A stretch of DNA of 52,660 nucleotides from Geodermatophilus sabuli (GTDB lineage: Bacteria > Actinomycetota > Actinomycetes > Mycobacteriales > Geodermatophilaceae): assembly GCF_010686765.1 (NCBI RefSeq), contig NZ_JAAGWF010000026.1, positions 1 through 52,660 of the forward strand. The letters are read 5' to 3'. The translations under genes were made by a program, and so were the position numbers. The notes below the pieces were generated by a model. It was not told where the DNA came from. It made no database searches and saw nothing but the letters and a program-made list of their open reading frames with translations. Below, piece after piece: positions 1 to 9,250 of the stretch. Each line of letters opens with the position of its first letter. Within the stretch, counting starts at the first letter, position 1.

Positions 1-777
1 CACGTAGATCAGGCCGGTGGTCAGCAGCCCGGCGAGCAGCACCTTCGGGAAGATCTTCCGGGGCTGCTTGCACTCCTCGGCCATGTTCACCGAGTCCTCG
101 AAGCCGACCATCGCGAAGAACGCCAGCCCGGTCGCGGCGATCACCCCGCCGACCACCGAGCGGTCACCGGTGTCGAACTCGGTCACCCGCGAGAAGTCGC
201 CCTCACCGATGCCCAGCGCCCAGACGCCGACCCCGATGACGATCAGCAGGCCGGTGAGCTCCACACAGGTGAGCAGGACGTTGGCCTTGACGCTCTCACC
301 GACGCCGCGGTGGTTGATCAGCGCGACCAGGCTCATGAACCCGAGCCCGATGAGGGTGATCCCGATGCCGTCGGTGATGTCGAGCCCGAAGACGTCGGCG
401 GCGTTCGCGCTGAACGCCCGCGCCGCGGTGGACGCCGAGGTGATCCCCGAGCTCATCACCGCGAACGCGACCAGGAAGGTGATGAAGTGGACGCCGAAGG
501 CCTTGTGCGTGTAGAGCGCCGCACCCGCCGCCTGCGGGTACTTGGTGACCAGTTCGAGGTAGCTGAAGGCGGTGACCAGGGCGACCAGGAAGGCCACCAG
601 GAACGGCAGCCACACCACCCCGCCCACCTGGGCAGCGACCTGGCCGGTCAGCGCGTAGATCCCGGTGCCGAGGATGTCGCCGATGATGAACAGCAGCAGG
701 AGCCCCGGGCCCATGACCCGCTTGAGGCTGGGCTGACCGTCCTCGGTGCGGTCCGGTGCCTCGGTGGTGTCGGCCAT
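1..777 (-). CDS. APC-family amino acid permease (C-terminal part missing)
   Basis: This is the N-terminal 259 codons of an amino acid/polyamine/organocation permease; the reading frame runs off the left edge of the window. After a short polar leader the protein has the family motif GPGLLLLFIIGDILGTGIYA in the first membrane segment (about residues 22-41). Repeated hydrophobic segments follow, including one around GVWALGIG. A conserved stretch, GFEDSVNMAEECKQP, lies near residue 230. The ATG at 775-777 is preceded by a clear AGGAGG ribosome site four bases upstream. The likely role is proton-coupled uptake of an amino acid; the substrate cannot be read from the sequence. It is divergent from the SDR/DUF2867 gene at 901. 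Confidence 0.85.
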   Translation of the reverse strand, partial: MADTTEAPDRTEDGQPSLKRVMGPGLLLLFIIGDILGTGIYALTGQVAAQVGGVVWLPFLVAFLVALVTAFSYLELVTKYPQAAGAALYTHKAFGVHFITFLVAFAVMSSGITSASTAARAFSANAADVFGLDITDGIGITLIGLGFMSLVALINHRGVGESVKANVLLTCVELTGLLIVIGVGVWALGIGEGDFSRVTEFDTGDRSVVGGVIAATGLAFFAMVGFEDSVNMAEECKQPRKIFPKVLLAGLLTTGLIYV

Positions 778-788
778 GTGCCCTCCTG

Positions 789-869
789 CGCGACTCGAGC
801 CGGTCGGACCGCCGTGGGCCGAGGTGTGGGCCGATGGTGGTGGGTCCGCGGACCGTCCGCGACTCGAGC
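789..869. repeat. 12-bp direct repeat in the permease/SDR divergent gap
   Basis: CGCGACTCGAGC occurs at 789-800 and again at 858-869, centred on the palindrome CTCGAG. The two copies flank most of the 123-bp gap between the divergent genes. They could be a shared operator, but no regulator is adjacent, so the role is a guess. Confidence 0.3.
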
Positions 870-888
870 GCGGGTGGCGCCCGGGCCG

Positions 889-894
889 GACACT
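889..894 (+). promoter_or_regulatory. Putative -10 box for a leaderless SDR/DUF2867 transcript
   Basis: GACACT lies six bases before the ATG at 901 and there is no Shine-Dalgarno sequence. The same arrangement recurs before many genes in this window. No convincing -35 element is visible. Confidence 0.4.
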
Positions 895-900
895 CGGGAC

Positions 901-2421
901 ATGGCCGAACCAGCTGCCGCCCCGAAGACCTGCCTCGTCACCGGCGCCACCGGCTACATCGGCGGCCGGCTGGTGCCCGAGCTGCTCGCCGCCGGCCACC
1001 GGGTGCGGGTGATGACCCGGTCGCCGGAGAAGCTGCGTGACCACCCGTGGGCGGGGCGGGTGGAGATCGCCCGCGCCGACGCCGGGGACGCCGACGCCGT
1101 CGCCGCGGCGTGTGCGGGCGTGGACGTCGTCTACTACCTGGTCCACGCCCTGGGCGCCGGGCCGCGGTTCGAGGAGACCGACCGGCGGACGGCGCGGGTC
1201 CTGGCCGAAGCGGTCCGGACCGCCGGCATCGGCCGGCTGGTCTACCTGGGCGGGCTCGAGCCGCAGGACGAGGAGCTCTCGCCGCACCTGCGCTCGCGGG
1301 CCGAGGTGGCGCAGATCCTGCTCGGCTCCGGCGTCCCCACCGTCGTCCTGCGGGCCGCGGTGGTGCTGGGCTCGGGCTCGGCGTCGTTCGAGATGCTGCG
1401 CCACCTGACCGAGCGGCTGCCGGTGATGGTCACCCCGCGGTGGGTGCACAGCCGCATCCAGCCGATCGCCATCCGCGACGTCCTGCGCTACCTGGTCGGC
1501 TGCGCGCAGCTGCCGGCCGACGTGCACCGGTGCTTCGACATCGGCGGCCCGGACGTCATGGACTACGCCGGGATGATGCAGCGGTTCGCCCTGGTCGCCG
1601 GCCTGCCACGGCGCCGGATCCTGCCGGTGCCGCTGTTCACGCCGTCCCTGTCCAGCCACTGGGTCGGGCTGGTCACGCCGGTGCCGGCCGGCATCGCGCG
1701 CCCGCTGGTCGAGTCGCTGCGCAACACCGTCGTGTGCACCGAGCACGACATCGCGCAGTACGTGCCCGACCCACCGGAGGGACTGCTCGGCTTCGACGAG
1801 GCGGTGCGGCTGGCCATCCAGCGCACCCGTGACTCGGCGGTGGCCACGCGGTGGTCCTCGGCGTCGGTGCCCGGTGCCCCGTCGGACCCGCTGCCCACCG
1901 ACCCCGACTGGGCCGGCGGCAGTCTCTACCTCGACGAGCGGACCCGGGAGACGACCGCCGCACCCGAGGCGCTGTGGCGGGTGGTGCAGGGCATCGGCGG
2001 GGAGACCGGCTGGTACTCGTTCCGGCTGGCGTGGGAGGTCCGGGGCTGGCTGGACCGCGCCGTCGGCGGCGTCGGGCTGCGGCGCGGCCGGCGCTCGCCC
2101 ACCGACCTGTACGTGGGTGACGCGCTCGACTTCTGGCGGGTGGAGGAGGTGGAGCAGGGGCGGCTGCTCCGGCTGCGCGCCGAGATGCGGGTGCCCGGGC
2201 TGGCCTGGCTGGAGTTCCACGTGGAACAGGACGGCGACCGCACCCGGCTGCGGCAGAAGGCGACGTTCCGGCCCCACGGGCTGTTCGGCCACCTCTACTG
2301 GTGGGTGCTGGTGCCCTTCCACGGGTTCGTCTTCGGCGGCATGCTCCGCAACATCTGCCACGCCGCCGAGGCCGGCACGGCGACCGGAGCCGGACCGCGC
2401 GCCCGCGAGGACGCCGCCTGA
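901..2421 (+). CDS. SDR family NAD(P)-binding protein with C-terminal DUF2867 domain
   Basis: The protein has 506 residues in two parts. The N-terminal half is an atypical short-chain dehydrogenase/NmrA-like Rossmann domain opening with LVTGATGYIGGRL (dinucleotide loop, about residues 12-24) and containing VVYYLVHALG and LVYLGGLEP. The C-terminal part (about residue 330 on) is a DUF2867-type domain ending in LYWWVLVPFHGFVFGGMLRN. Two-domain proteins of this kind are common in actinobacteria; the reaction is not known, though an NAD(P)-dependent redox or sugar-nucleotide-type role is plausible. The ATG at 901 was chosen because the Rossmann fold starts 10 residues later and a -10-like GACACT sits six bases upstream, although the frame stays open further upstream. 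A perfect parS palindrome lies inside the gene at 2214. Confidence 0.8.
   Translation: MAEPAAAPKTCLVTGATGYIGGRLVPELLAAGHRVRVMTRSPEKLRDHPWAGRVEIARADAGDADAVAAACAGVDVVYYLVHALGAGPRFEETDRRTARVLAEAVRTAGIGRLVYLGGLEPQDEELSPHLRSRAEVAQILLGSGVPTVVLRAAVVLGSGSASFEMLRHLTERLPVMVTPRWVHSRIQPIAIRDVLRYLVGCAQLPADVHRCFDIGGPDVMDYAGMMQRFALVAGLPRRRILPVPLFTPSLSSHWVGLVTPVPAGIARPLVESLRNTVVCTEHDIAQYVPDPPEGLLGFDEAVRLAIQRTRDSAVATRWSSASVPGAPSDPLPTDPDWAGGSLYLDERTRETTAAPEALWRVVQGIGGETGWYSFRLAWEVRGWLDRAVGGVGLRRGRRSPTDLYVGDALDFWRVEEVEQGRLLRLRAEMRVPGLAWLEFHVEQDGDRTRLRQKATFRPHGLFGHLYWWVLVPFHGFVFGGMLRNICHAAEAGTATGAGPRAREDAA
2214..2227. promoter_or_regulatory. parS: parS site inside a coding sequence
   Basis: GTTCCACGTGGAAC is a perfect 14-bp palindrome identical to the core of the site before parA at 15757. 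It is in-frame coding sequence within the SDR/DUF2867 gene. ParB homologues nucleate on such sites, often inside genes near the origin. Confidence 0.8.
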
Positions 2422-2459
2422 GCCGCCGGGACGTCGACGAGCGGCGCCGAGGCGGGCGC

Positions 2460-4247
2460 TCAGACCAGGAGCTGGGCGGCGGCGAGCTCCCGGTAGAGCG
2501 GGCTGGACTCGACCAGTTCGTCGTGGGTGCCGCGGGCGACCACGCGGCCGCCGTCCAGGACGACGATCTGGTCGCTGTCGAGCACCGTGGACAGACGGTG
2601 GGCCACCACGAGCAGCGACCGGTCGGCCGACGCAGCGGCGAGCGTCCGGCGCAGCAGGCCCTCGTTGCGCGCGTCCAGGCTGGCGGTCGGCTCGTCCAGC
2701 AGCAGCAGCGCCGGGCGGGACAGCAACGACCGGGCGATGGCCAGCCGCTGCCGCTCCCCGCCCGAGAGCAGCACCCCGTCGTCCCCCACCGGGACGTCGA
2801 GTCCCCGCGGTGAGCGCTGCACCACGTCGGTGAGCCCGACGTCGGCCAGCACGGCCCAGAGCTCGGGATCGGAGGCCTCCGGCGCGGCGAGCAGCAGGTT
2901 GTCGCGGAGGGAGCCGGCCAGCACCGGCGCCTCCTGCTCGACGTAGCCCAGCCGCGCCCGCAGGGCCGCCCGCGGCAGGTCGCGCACGTCGGTGCCGGCC
3001 CACCGGATCGCGCCGCCGGTCAGCGGGTAGAAGCCCTCGACGAGCGCCAGCACCGTGGACTTGCCCGCCCCCGAGGGGCCGACGAGGGCGACCCGGCTGC
3101 CGGCCGGCACCGTCAGGGAGACGTCGCGCAGGACCTCGGTGCCGTCGGGGTAGGCGAACGTGACGCCGTCCAGCTCGAGCAGCGGCTCCCCCGCGGCGGG
3201 CGGGGCCGGGACGGGGACCACGGCGCCGCCGCGCTCGGGCCGGGCGTCGTCCTCGGGCGCGAGCGCCAGGACCTCCTGGATGCGGGCCAGCGCCCCCAGG
3301 CCGGTCTGCAGCTGGGTCCACGCACCGATGGCCTGCGCCAGCGGCATCACCAGCAGGAACAGGTACAGGATGAACGCGACGAGGTCGGCGACCGGGATCG
3401 ACCCGGCGGCCACCCGGTACCCGCCCAGCCCCAGGACGGCGAGGAACGCGCCCTGGACGGCGATCGAGCCGGCGGGCGAGACCAGCGCCTCGAGCCGGGC
3501 CACCCGGACCCCGGCCTCGTAGGCCCGGCCCGCGCTGGCCCCGACGACCTCCACCTCCCGGCCGGTCGCCCCGCTGGCCCGGATGGTGCGCACCGCCGAC
3601 AGTGCCCGCTCCACCGCGGCGGACATCGCGCCGACCTCCTCCTGCGCCTGCCGCGACAACCGCCGCACGCCGCGCGCGACCGAGACGACGACGGCCAGCC
3701 CGACCGACACCGACCCGACCGTCACCAGCAGCAGCCAGATGTCCACCAGCGCCATCGCGATCAGCGCGCCGACGCCGACGACGACCGAGCCGACCATGTC
3801 GACGACGCCGGAGGTGACCGTCGCCCGCAGCAGCGTGGTGTCGGAACCGACCCGCGACATCAGGTCGCCGGTGCGCCGTCGGTCGTACTCGGCGACCGGG
3901 AGCCGCAGCAGCCGGTCGGCGACGGTCCGCCGGGTGGAGAGGACCACGCCCTCGGCGGTGCGCTGCAGCAGGTACTGCTGCAGCGCACCGAGCGCGGACG
4001 AGGCCACCAGGACGACGACCAGGGCGAGCACTGCCGGGAGCAGCGCCCGTCCCGCGCCGACCGCCTCGATCACCCGCGCCACCAGCGCCGGCTGGGCCAG
4101 TGCCCCGGCGGCCGCGACGAGGGAGAGTGCCCCGGCGCCGATCAGTGGGCGGCGGTGCGGACGCAGCAGGGGCAGCAGCTCGCGCAGACCCGCGGTGGGG
4201 GCGGGTGCCGCGGCGGCCTCCGCCGTGCCGCCGGCCTGGTCGCTCAC
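2460..4247 (-). CDS. ABC exporter, fused membrane and ATPase domains
   Basis: The 595-residue protein is a type IV (MsbA/multidrug-like) half-transporter. The membrane domain covers roughly residues 30-330 and includes the coupling-helix pattern EYDRRRTGDLMSRVGSDTTLLR. The nucleotide-binding domain follows, with Walker A GPSGAGKST near residue 387, signature LSGGERQRL, Walker B ALLLLDEPT and H-loop AHRLST. It should work as a homodimer or pair with another half; the cargo is unknown. The GTG at 4247 was chosen because it overlaps the stop of the upstream gene as GTGA, indicating translational coupling. Earlier in-frame starts would only read the antisense of that gene. It converges on the SDR gene. 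Confidence 0.88.
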   Translation of the reverse strand: MSDQAGGTAEAAAAPAPTAGLRELLPLLRPHRRPLIGAGALSLVAAAGALAQPALVARVIEAVGAGRALLPAVLALVVVLVASSALGALQQYLLQRTAEGVVLSTRRTVADRLLRLPVAEYDRRRTGDLMSRVGSDTTLLRATVTSGVVDMVGSVVVGVGALIAMALVDIWLLLVTVGSVSVGLAVVVSVARGVRRLSRQAQEEVGAMSAAVERALSAVRTIRASGATGREVEVVGASAGRAYEAGVRVARLEALVSPAGSIAVQGAFLAVLGLGGYRVAAGSIPVADLVAFILYLFLLVMPLAQAIGAWTQLQTGLGALARIQEVLALAPEDDARPERGGAVVPVPAPPAAGEPLLELDGVTFAYPDGTEVLRDVSLTVPAGSRVALVGPSGAGKSTVLALVEGFYPLTGGAIRWAGTDVRDLPRAALRARLGYVEQEAPVLAGSLRDNLLLAAPEASDPELWAVLADVGLTDVVQRSPRGLDVPVGDDGVLLSGGERQRLAIARSLLSRPALLLLDEPTASLDARNEGLLRRTLAAASADRSLLVVAHRLSTVLDSDQIVVLDGGRVVARGTHDELVESSPLYRELAAAQLLV

Positions 4248-5152
4248 CAGGCTGCGGACAGCGCGCCGACGACGGCGGTCAGCAGCCGGGCGTGGTGCTC
4301 GATGAGCTCGGGCCGGTGCCCGTCGGGACGGATGGCGGCGACGAAGCCGGCCGCCGTCCAGAACTCGTCGCCGTCGTCGCTGCCCAGCAGCAGCCCTCGC
4401 ACGGCCGGGTCCTCGACCAGCCGGCGGGCGGCGGGACCGTCCTCGGCGGCCAGCAGCGTCCAGCGGGCGTCGAACTCGGGATCGCCGGAGGGCAGGTGGA
4501 CCAGCCCGCCGGTCCGGTGCTTCCACAGCCGGGCGGGGGACAGCCGCAGGGCCGGTACCGCGCCGAGCACCGGCGCTGCGGTGATCGCGTACTCCGGGAC
4601 CGCGTAGCGACCCGACGCGTAGAGGACGTCGAAGGCGACCAGCTCGAGCGAGCCGTGGCGGCCGCGCATGACACCGGCCGGCCGGTGGTCCCGGGTGGCG
4701 CGGACCGGCGAGGAGGCCACCAGCTCGGCGAGGACGGCGTCCTGGGGGGCGGTGCCGTCGGAGACCTCCCAGCCGTGCTGCACCGCCCAGGCCTGCGCGC
4801 CCACGGCGTCCCCCTGGTAGGCGAAGACCTGCTCCACCTCACCGGGGGCGCGGGGTCGCCGCCCGCCGAGCAGACCGCCACCCACCGGCTGCTCGCCACC
4901 GGCCTGCGGCTGCTCCGGCGCGGGCTGCGCCGGCGGCGCGGCGGGACGCTCCGAGGTCGCGGGGGGCAGGTCCCAGCCCGGGGGCTGCCAGGCGGACTGC
5001 TCCCGCGGGGGTCCGGTGGGCTCGTCGGCCTCGTCGGCCTGGTCGGGCCGGGTGGGCTGGTCCTTGCCCAGGTGGACCGGCTCGCGCCAGGTGCTGCCCT
5101 CGTCGGGGCGGTCGTCGAAGCCGTCGCCGTCGCGGTTCCGGGGGCTGCTCAT
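4244..5152 (-). CDS. Protein of unknown function, Pro-rich N-terminus
   Basis: I do not recognise this 302-residue protein. The first 100 or so residues are polar, Pro- and Gln-rich and probably disordered. The rest is a compact alpha/beta-looking region with MRGRHGSLELVAFDVLYASGR (in part) and DPEFDARWTLLAAEDG, the latter faintly like the body of DUF3137-type proteins. No signal peptide or membrane segment is seen. The ATG at 5152 follows a GGAGG about 11 bases upstream. It lies between DUF721/DciA and an ABC exporter whose start overlaps its stop by four bases, so co-transcription is likely. It occupies the place where gyrB usually follows DUF721 in actinobacteria. Confidence 0.7.
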   Translation of the reverse strand: MSSPRNRDGDGFDDRPDEGSTWREPVHLGKDQPTRPDQADEADEPTGPPREQSAWQPPGWDLPPATSERPAAPPAQPAPEQPQAGGEQPVGGGLLGGRRPRAPGEVEQVFAYQGDAVGAQAWAVQHGWEVSDGTAPQDAVLAELVASSPVRATRDHRPAGVMRGRHGSLELVAFDVLYASGRYAVPEYAITAAPVLGAVPALRLSPARLWKHRTGGLVHLPSGDPEFDARWTLLAAEDGPAARRLVEDPAVRGLLLGSDDGDEFWTAAGFVAAIRPDGHRPELIEHHARLLTAVVGALSAAW

Positions 5153-5196
5153 CGCTGCATCGTCCTCCCGGAGCGGCCCGGCGCCCGGGCCCGCTC

Positions 5197-5700
5197 CTAT
5201 CCGTACGTGTCGCGCGGCCCGCGCCCGCGGACCGACCGCGGACCCTTCTTCCAGCTGGGGGCCGTCGGTCCGACAACGCGCAGCCGGGTCACGACGTCCC
5301 CGCCGATCTGCGCGCGCAGCCGGCCGAGGATGGTCGGTGCCAGCAGCCTCAGCTGGGTGGCCCAGGCGGTGGACTCGGCGACCACCAGCAGCTCTCCCTC
5401 GCTGAGGGTCTGCGGCGTGCAGTGGGCGGCGATGTCCGGGCCGACGAGGGCCGACCAGCGACCGAAGACCGCGCCGACGCGGGTGTGCTCGGTCCAGTCC
5501 TGCGCGCTGACCAGGGAGTCGACCAGCCGGCCCAGCGGCTGCGGGTCGTCCTCGCCCGGCCGGGGGCCGGTCCAGTTCCGGCGGGGGCCGGCGATGCGCC
5601 GGCGGGTGGGCCGCGGGCGGGACGCCGACGCCGCGCGGGCCGCCTCCAGCGCGGCGCGGGCGATGTCGCTGGGCCGCGCCGGCCGCTCGTCCGGGGTCAC
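5197..5700 (-). CDS. dciA: DUF721 (DciA-like) protein
   Basis: The 167-residue protein carries a DUF721 domain from about residue 55, with [19 protein letters not shown] (in part), [15 protein letters not shown] and LRAQIG. A basic, Arg-rich tail follows. DciA proteins are known in bacteria lacking DnaC/DnaI, where they help load or operate the replicative helicase DnaB; the DnaB in this window is a plausible partner. The GTG start at 5700 overlaps the recF stop as GTGA, so the two genes are translationally coupled. A basic N-terminal region (residues 20-45) may bind DNA. The domain call is firm; assigning the DciA function rests on family knowledge. Confidence 0.85.
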   Translation of the reverse strand: MTPDERPARPSDIARAALEAARAASASRPRPTRRRIAGPRRNWTGPRPGEDDPQPLGRLVDSLVSAQDWTEHTRVGAVFGRWSALVGPDIAAHCTPQTLSEGELLVVAESTAWATQLRLLAPTILGRLRAQIGGDVVTRLRVVGPTAPSWKKGPRSVRGRGPRDTYG

Positions 5701-6896
5701 CGGACCTCCTCGCGCAACGCGTCGTCCACGGCTGCATCCTCGGCGGCGCCGTGGCCCAGCGGAACCGCCTGGCCGCCGGCGATCTGCACGACGGTCGCGC
5801 GCAGCTCGGCGGGGACGTCGTCCAGCACGGCCGCGGTGATGAGGGTCTGCTCGGCCGACCGGGCGACCGAGGCCAGAGCCGCCCGCCGGTCGGCGTCCAG
5901 GGTGGCGAAGACGTCGTCGAGCACGAGGACCGGCTCCTCGCCGTCGGCCCGCAGCAGCGCGAAGCAGCCGAGCTTGAGCGCCAGCGCCAGGGACCAGGAC
6001 TCCCCGTGGCTGGCGAAGCCCTTCGCCGGGAGCGACCCCAGCGCGAGCACGAGGTCGTCGCGGTGCGGGCCGACCAGCGTCATCCCCCGGTCGACCTCGT
6101 CGCCGCGTCGCTCGGCGACCTGCTCCCGCAGCGCCTCCCCGAGCGCGGCGGCGCCGGGCACGTCGGCGTCGGGCGGCCGGGGCGTCCCGTCCCCGGCCAT
6201 CGGCACCGTGCTGCTGTAGGCGAGGGCCGCGACGGCGGACTCGTCGCCGGCGACGTCCGCGTAGGCCCGCGACACGTGCGGCGCGAGATCGGCCACCAGC
6301 CGCAGCCGGGCGGCCAGCAGCTGGCCGCCGAGGTCGACCAGGTGCCCGTCCCAGACGTCGAGCGTGGCCAGCGCGTTGCCGCGGGCCATCCGTGCGGTCT
6401 TGAGCAGGGCGTTGCGCTGCTTGAGGACCCGGTCGTAGTCCGCCCGGACCCCGGCCAGCCGCGGCGTCCGGCTGACCAGCAGGTCGTCGAGGAAGCGGCG
6501 GCGCTCGGCGGGGTCGCCGCGCACCAGCACGAGGTCCTCCGGCGCGAAGAGCACCGTCTTGACCAGGCCGAGCAGCTCACGGGGGCGGGGGAGGGGCGCG
6601 CGGTTGACCCGGACCCGGTTGGCCCGGCCGGGGTTGATCTCGATCTCGACCAGCAGCTCGCGGTCCTCGCGGCGCACCGCGGCCCGCACCACCGCCTGCG
6701 CGGCGCCCTGCCGCACCAGCGGGGCGTCGCCGGAGACCCGGTGGCTGCCCATCGTGGCGAGGTAGCCGACCGCCTCGACCAGGTTCGTCTTCCCCTCGCC
6801 GTTGCCGCCGACCAGCACCGTCGGCCCCGGCTGCAGGGCCAGGTCCACCCGGTCCCAGTTGCGGAAGGACCCCAGCTGCAGGTGCCGGACGTACAC
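5697..6896 (-). CDS. recF: DNA replication and repair protein RecF
   Basis: RecF is an SMC-like ATPase that helps load RecA at gaps and stalled forks. The 399-residue product has the N-terminal motif FRNWDRVDL, Walker [10 protein letters not shown] at about residues 30-38, the RecF signature region around [17 protein letters not shown], and a C-terminal Walker B with [11 protein letters not shown]. Length is typical. The GTG at 6896 gives the standard N-terminus ([13 protein letters not shown]). It follows dnaN-gnd and precedes DUF721, the usual actinobacterial order except that gnd intervenes. The region upstream is filled by a dispersed hairpin repeat. Confidence 0.97.
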   Translation of the reverse strand: MYVRHLQLGSFRNWDRVDLALQPGPTVLVGGNGEGKTNLVEAVGYLATMGSHRVSGDAPLVRQGAAQAVVRAAVRREDRELLVEIEINPGRANRVRVNRAPLPRPRELLGLVKTVLFAPEDLVLVRGDPAERRRFLDDLLVSRTPRLAGVRADYDRVLKQRNALLKTARMARGNALATLDVWDGHLVDLGGQLLAARLRLVADLAPHVSRAYADVAGDESAVAALAYSSTVPMAGDGTPRPPDADVPGAAALGEALREQVAERRGDEVDRGMTLVGPHRDDLVLALGSLPAKGFASHGESWSLALALKLGCFALLRADGEEPVLVLDDVFATLDADRRAALASVARSAEQTLITAAVLDDVPAELRATVVQIAGGQAVPLGHGAAEDAAVDDALREEVR

Positions 6897-6920
6897 GGTC
6901 AGGCCGCTCGGGAGGTACTG

Positions 6921-7041
6921 GGACGGCCCCGCTGCAGGGCCCCGCGCCGAGCCCCTGTCGGCCTTCCTGCAGGGGCCCGCCGCGAGCGTGCGAGCGGTCG
7001 GGGGCGGGGAGGTCCTCCCCGGGGGGCAGGGGGGTCCTTCC
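6921..7041 (-). repeat. Dispersed hairpin repeat, copies A' and A
   Basis: The gnd-recF gap holds a full copy at about 6957-7041 and a partial copy at 6921-6952. Read on the gnd strand, the full copy begins directly after the gnd stop with AAGGACCCCCCTGCCCCCC. It contains the CGCTCGCACGCTCGCG core and ends with CCCCTGCAGGAAGGCCGAC. Compared with the copies at 8024 and 42668, it carries an extra GC-rich palindrome around GGGGAGGTCCTCCCC. The arms can pair, so it could act as a terminator. Confidence 0.75.
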
Positions 7042-7974
<933 letters not shown>

Positions 7975-8023
7975 GGCTTTCCTCTTCTCATCGCGACGTC
8001 TCCGGTGTCATCGTGCCCGGCCA

Positions 8024-8086
8024 TCGGCCCTTCTGCAGGGTCCCGCCGCGAGCGTGCGAGCGGTGGGGGCAGGAGGGTCCTCCTGC
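8024..8086 (-). repeat. Dispersed hairpin repeat, copy B
   Basis: On the dnaN strand this copy starts at the dnaN stop codon and reads GCAGGAGGACCCTCCTGCC, then CCCACCGCTCGCACGCTCGC, then GGCGGGACCCTGCAGAAGGG. The outer arms (CCTGC/GCAG) and the inner arms (CCGC/GCGG) can pair. It fills most of the dnaN-gnd gap. Confidence 0.8.
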
Positions 8087-9250
8087 TCACCCCGGCAGGC
8101 GCACCGGCATGATCAGGTACCGGTAGGTACCCGGGCGCTGCGCCGGACGGGAGGCCCCGCCGTCGTCGTCGGCCGGTGGCTCCTCGACCCCGGAGAGCAC
8201 CGCCGGCTTCAGCGGGCTGGTGAAGTCCATCCGCGCCCGCGGGGTGTGCACGGCGGCCAGGCCGTCGAGCAGGAACGTCGGGTTGAAGCCGATGGTCAGC
8301 GGCTCGCCGTCGAACTCGACGTCGCAGCGCTCCTCCGCCTGGCCCTCGTCGTCGGTGCCGCCGGCGCGCAGGGTGACCTGGCCGGGGGTGAACTCGCAGC
8401 GCAGCGGCGTCCCGCGCTCGGCGACCAGGGCGACGCGCTTGGCGGCGTCGGTGAACAGGCCGACCGGCAGGACGGCGTGCGCGTGGGACTCCGACGGCAT
8501 GATCGCGCGGTACTTGACGAACTCGGCGTCCAGCAGCCGGGTGGTGGTCTGCCGGTCCTTGCCCGACAGCCCCAGGATGCCCTCACCGGACCCGCCCGAG
8601 GACAGCGACAGGACGATCTCCGGGCCACTGGTCAGCGTCTTCGCCGCGTCCGCCAGGGTGCGGGCCGGGACGAGCACCGCCGCCGACAGCCCGGGGGTGT
8701 CCGGCCGCCAGGCGAACTCACGCACGGCCAGCCGGTACCGGTCGGTCGCGGCCAGGGTGACCAGGTCGTCCTCGATCTCCAGCCGGACGCCGGTGAGCAT
8801 GGGGAGGGTGTCGTCGCGACCGGCGGCGACGGCGACCTGGCCGACCGCCTCGGCGAAGACGTCGCTGTCCACCACCCCGGCCGACGAGGGCATCGACGGC
8901 AGGGAGGGGTAGTCCTCGACCGGCAGCGTCGGCAGGCTGAACCGCGCGTTGCCGCAGGCGATGGACAGCCGCGGGCCCTCGGCGGTGATGTCCACCGGGT
9001 GCGGGGGCAGCGCTCGGGTGATCTCGGCCAGCAGCCGGCCGGGCACGAGCGTGCGCCCGCTCTCGGTGGCCTGGACGTCGACCTCGGCGCGCGCGGACAC
9101 CTCGTAGTCGAACCCCGACACCGACAGCTGGCTGCCGTCGACCTCCAGCAGGATGCCTGCCAGGACCGGCACCGACGGCCGGGGCGGGAGGCTGCGCGCC
9201 GTCCAGGCGACGGCGTCGGCGAGCACCTCACGTGCCACCCGGAACTTCAT
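8087..9250 (-). CDS. dnaN: DNA polymerase III beta subunit (sliding clamp)
   Basis: The 387-residue protein is the ring-shaped processivity clamp. The N-terminus MKFRVAREVLADAVAWTARSL and the three repeated clamp domains are intact. The C-terminus reads RYLIMPVRLPG, close to the canonical YLLMPVRL end that contacts clamp-binding peptides. I chose the ATG at 9250 because the family begins with MKFRV; the frame is open upstream but those residues are low-complexity origin DNA. It is separated from dnaA by the putative oriC and followed by gnd and recF on the same strand. An unusual charged insertion of about 20 residues (PPADDDGGASRPAQ) precedes the C-terminal motif. Confidence 0.97.
   Translation of the reverse strand: MKFRVAREVLADAVAWTARSLPPRPSVPVLAGILLEVDGSQLSVSGFDYEVSARAEVDVQATESGRTLVPGRLLAEITRALPPHPVDITAEGPRLSIACGNARFSLPTLPVEDYPSLPSMPSSAGVVDSDVFAEAVGQVAVAAGRDDTLPMLTGVRLEIEDDLVTLAATDRYRLAVREFAWRPDTPGLSAAVLVPARTLADAAKTLTSGPEIVLSLSSGGSGEGILGLSGKDRQTTTRLLDAEFVKYRAIMPSESHAHAVLPVGLFTDAAKRVALVAERGTPLRCEFTPGQVTLRAGGTDDEGQAEERCDVEFDGEPLTIGFNPTFLLDGLAAVHTPRARMDFTSPLKPAVLSGVEEPPADDDGGASRPAQRPGTYRYLIMPVRLPG

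Noticed and set aside
4100..5839. A 579-codon plus-strand frame opposite the ABC exporter, unknown protein and DUF721
   Set aside because: It is antisense to three genes linked by 4-base overlaps or short gaps and shows low-complexity composition only.
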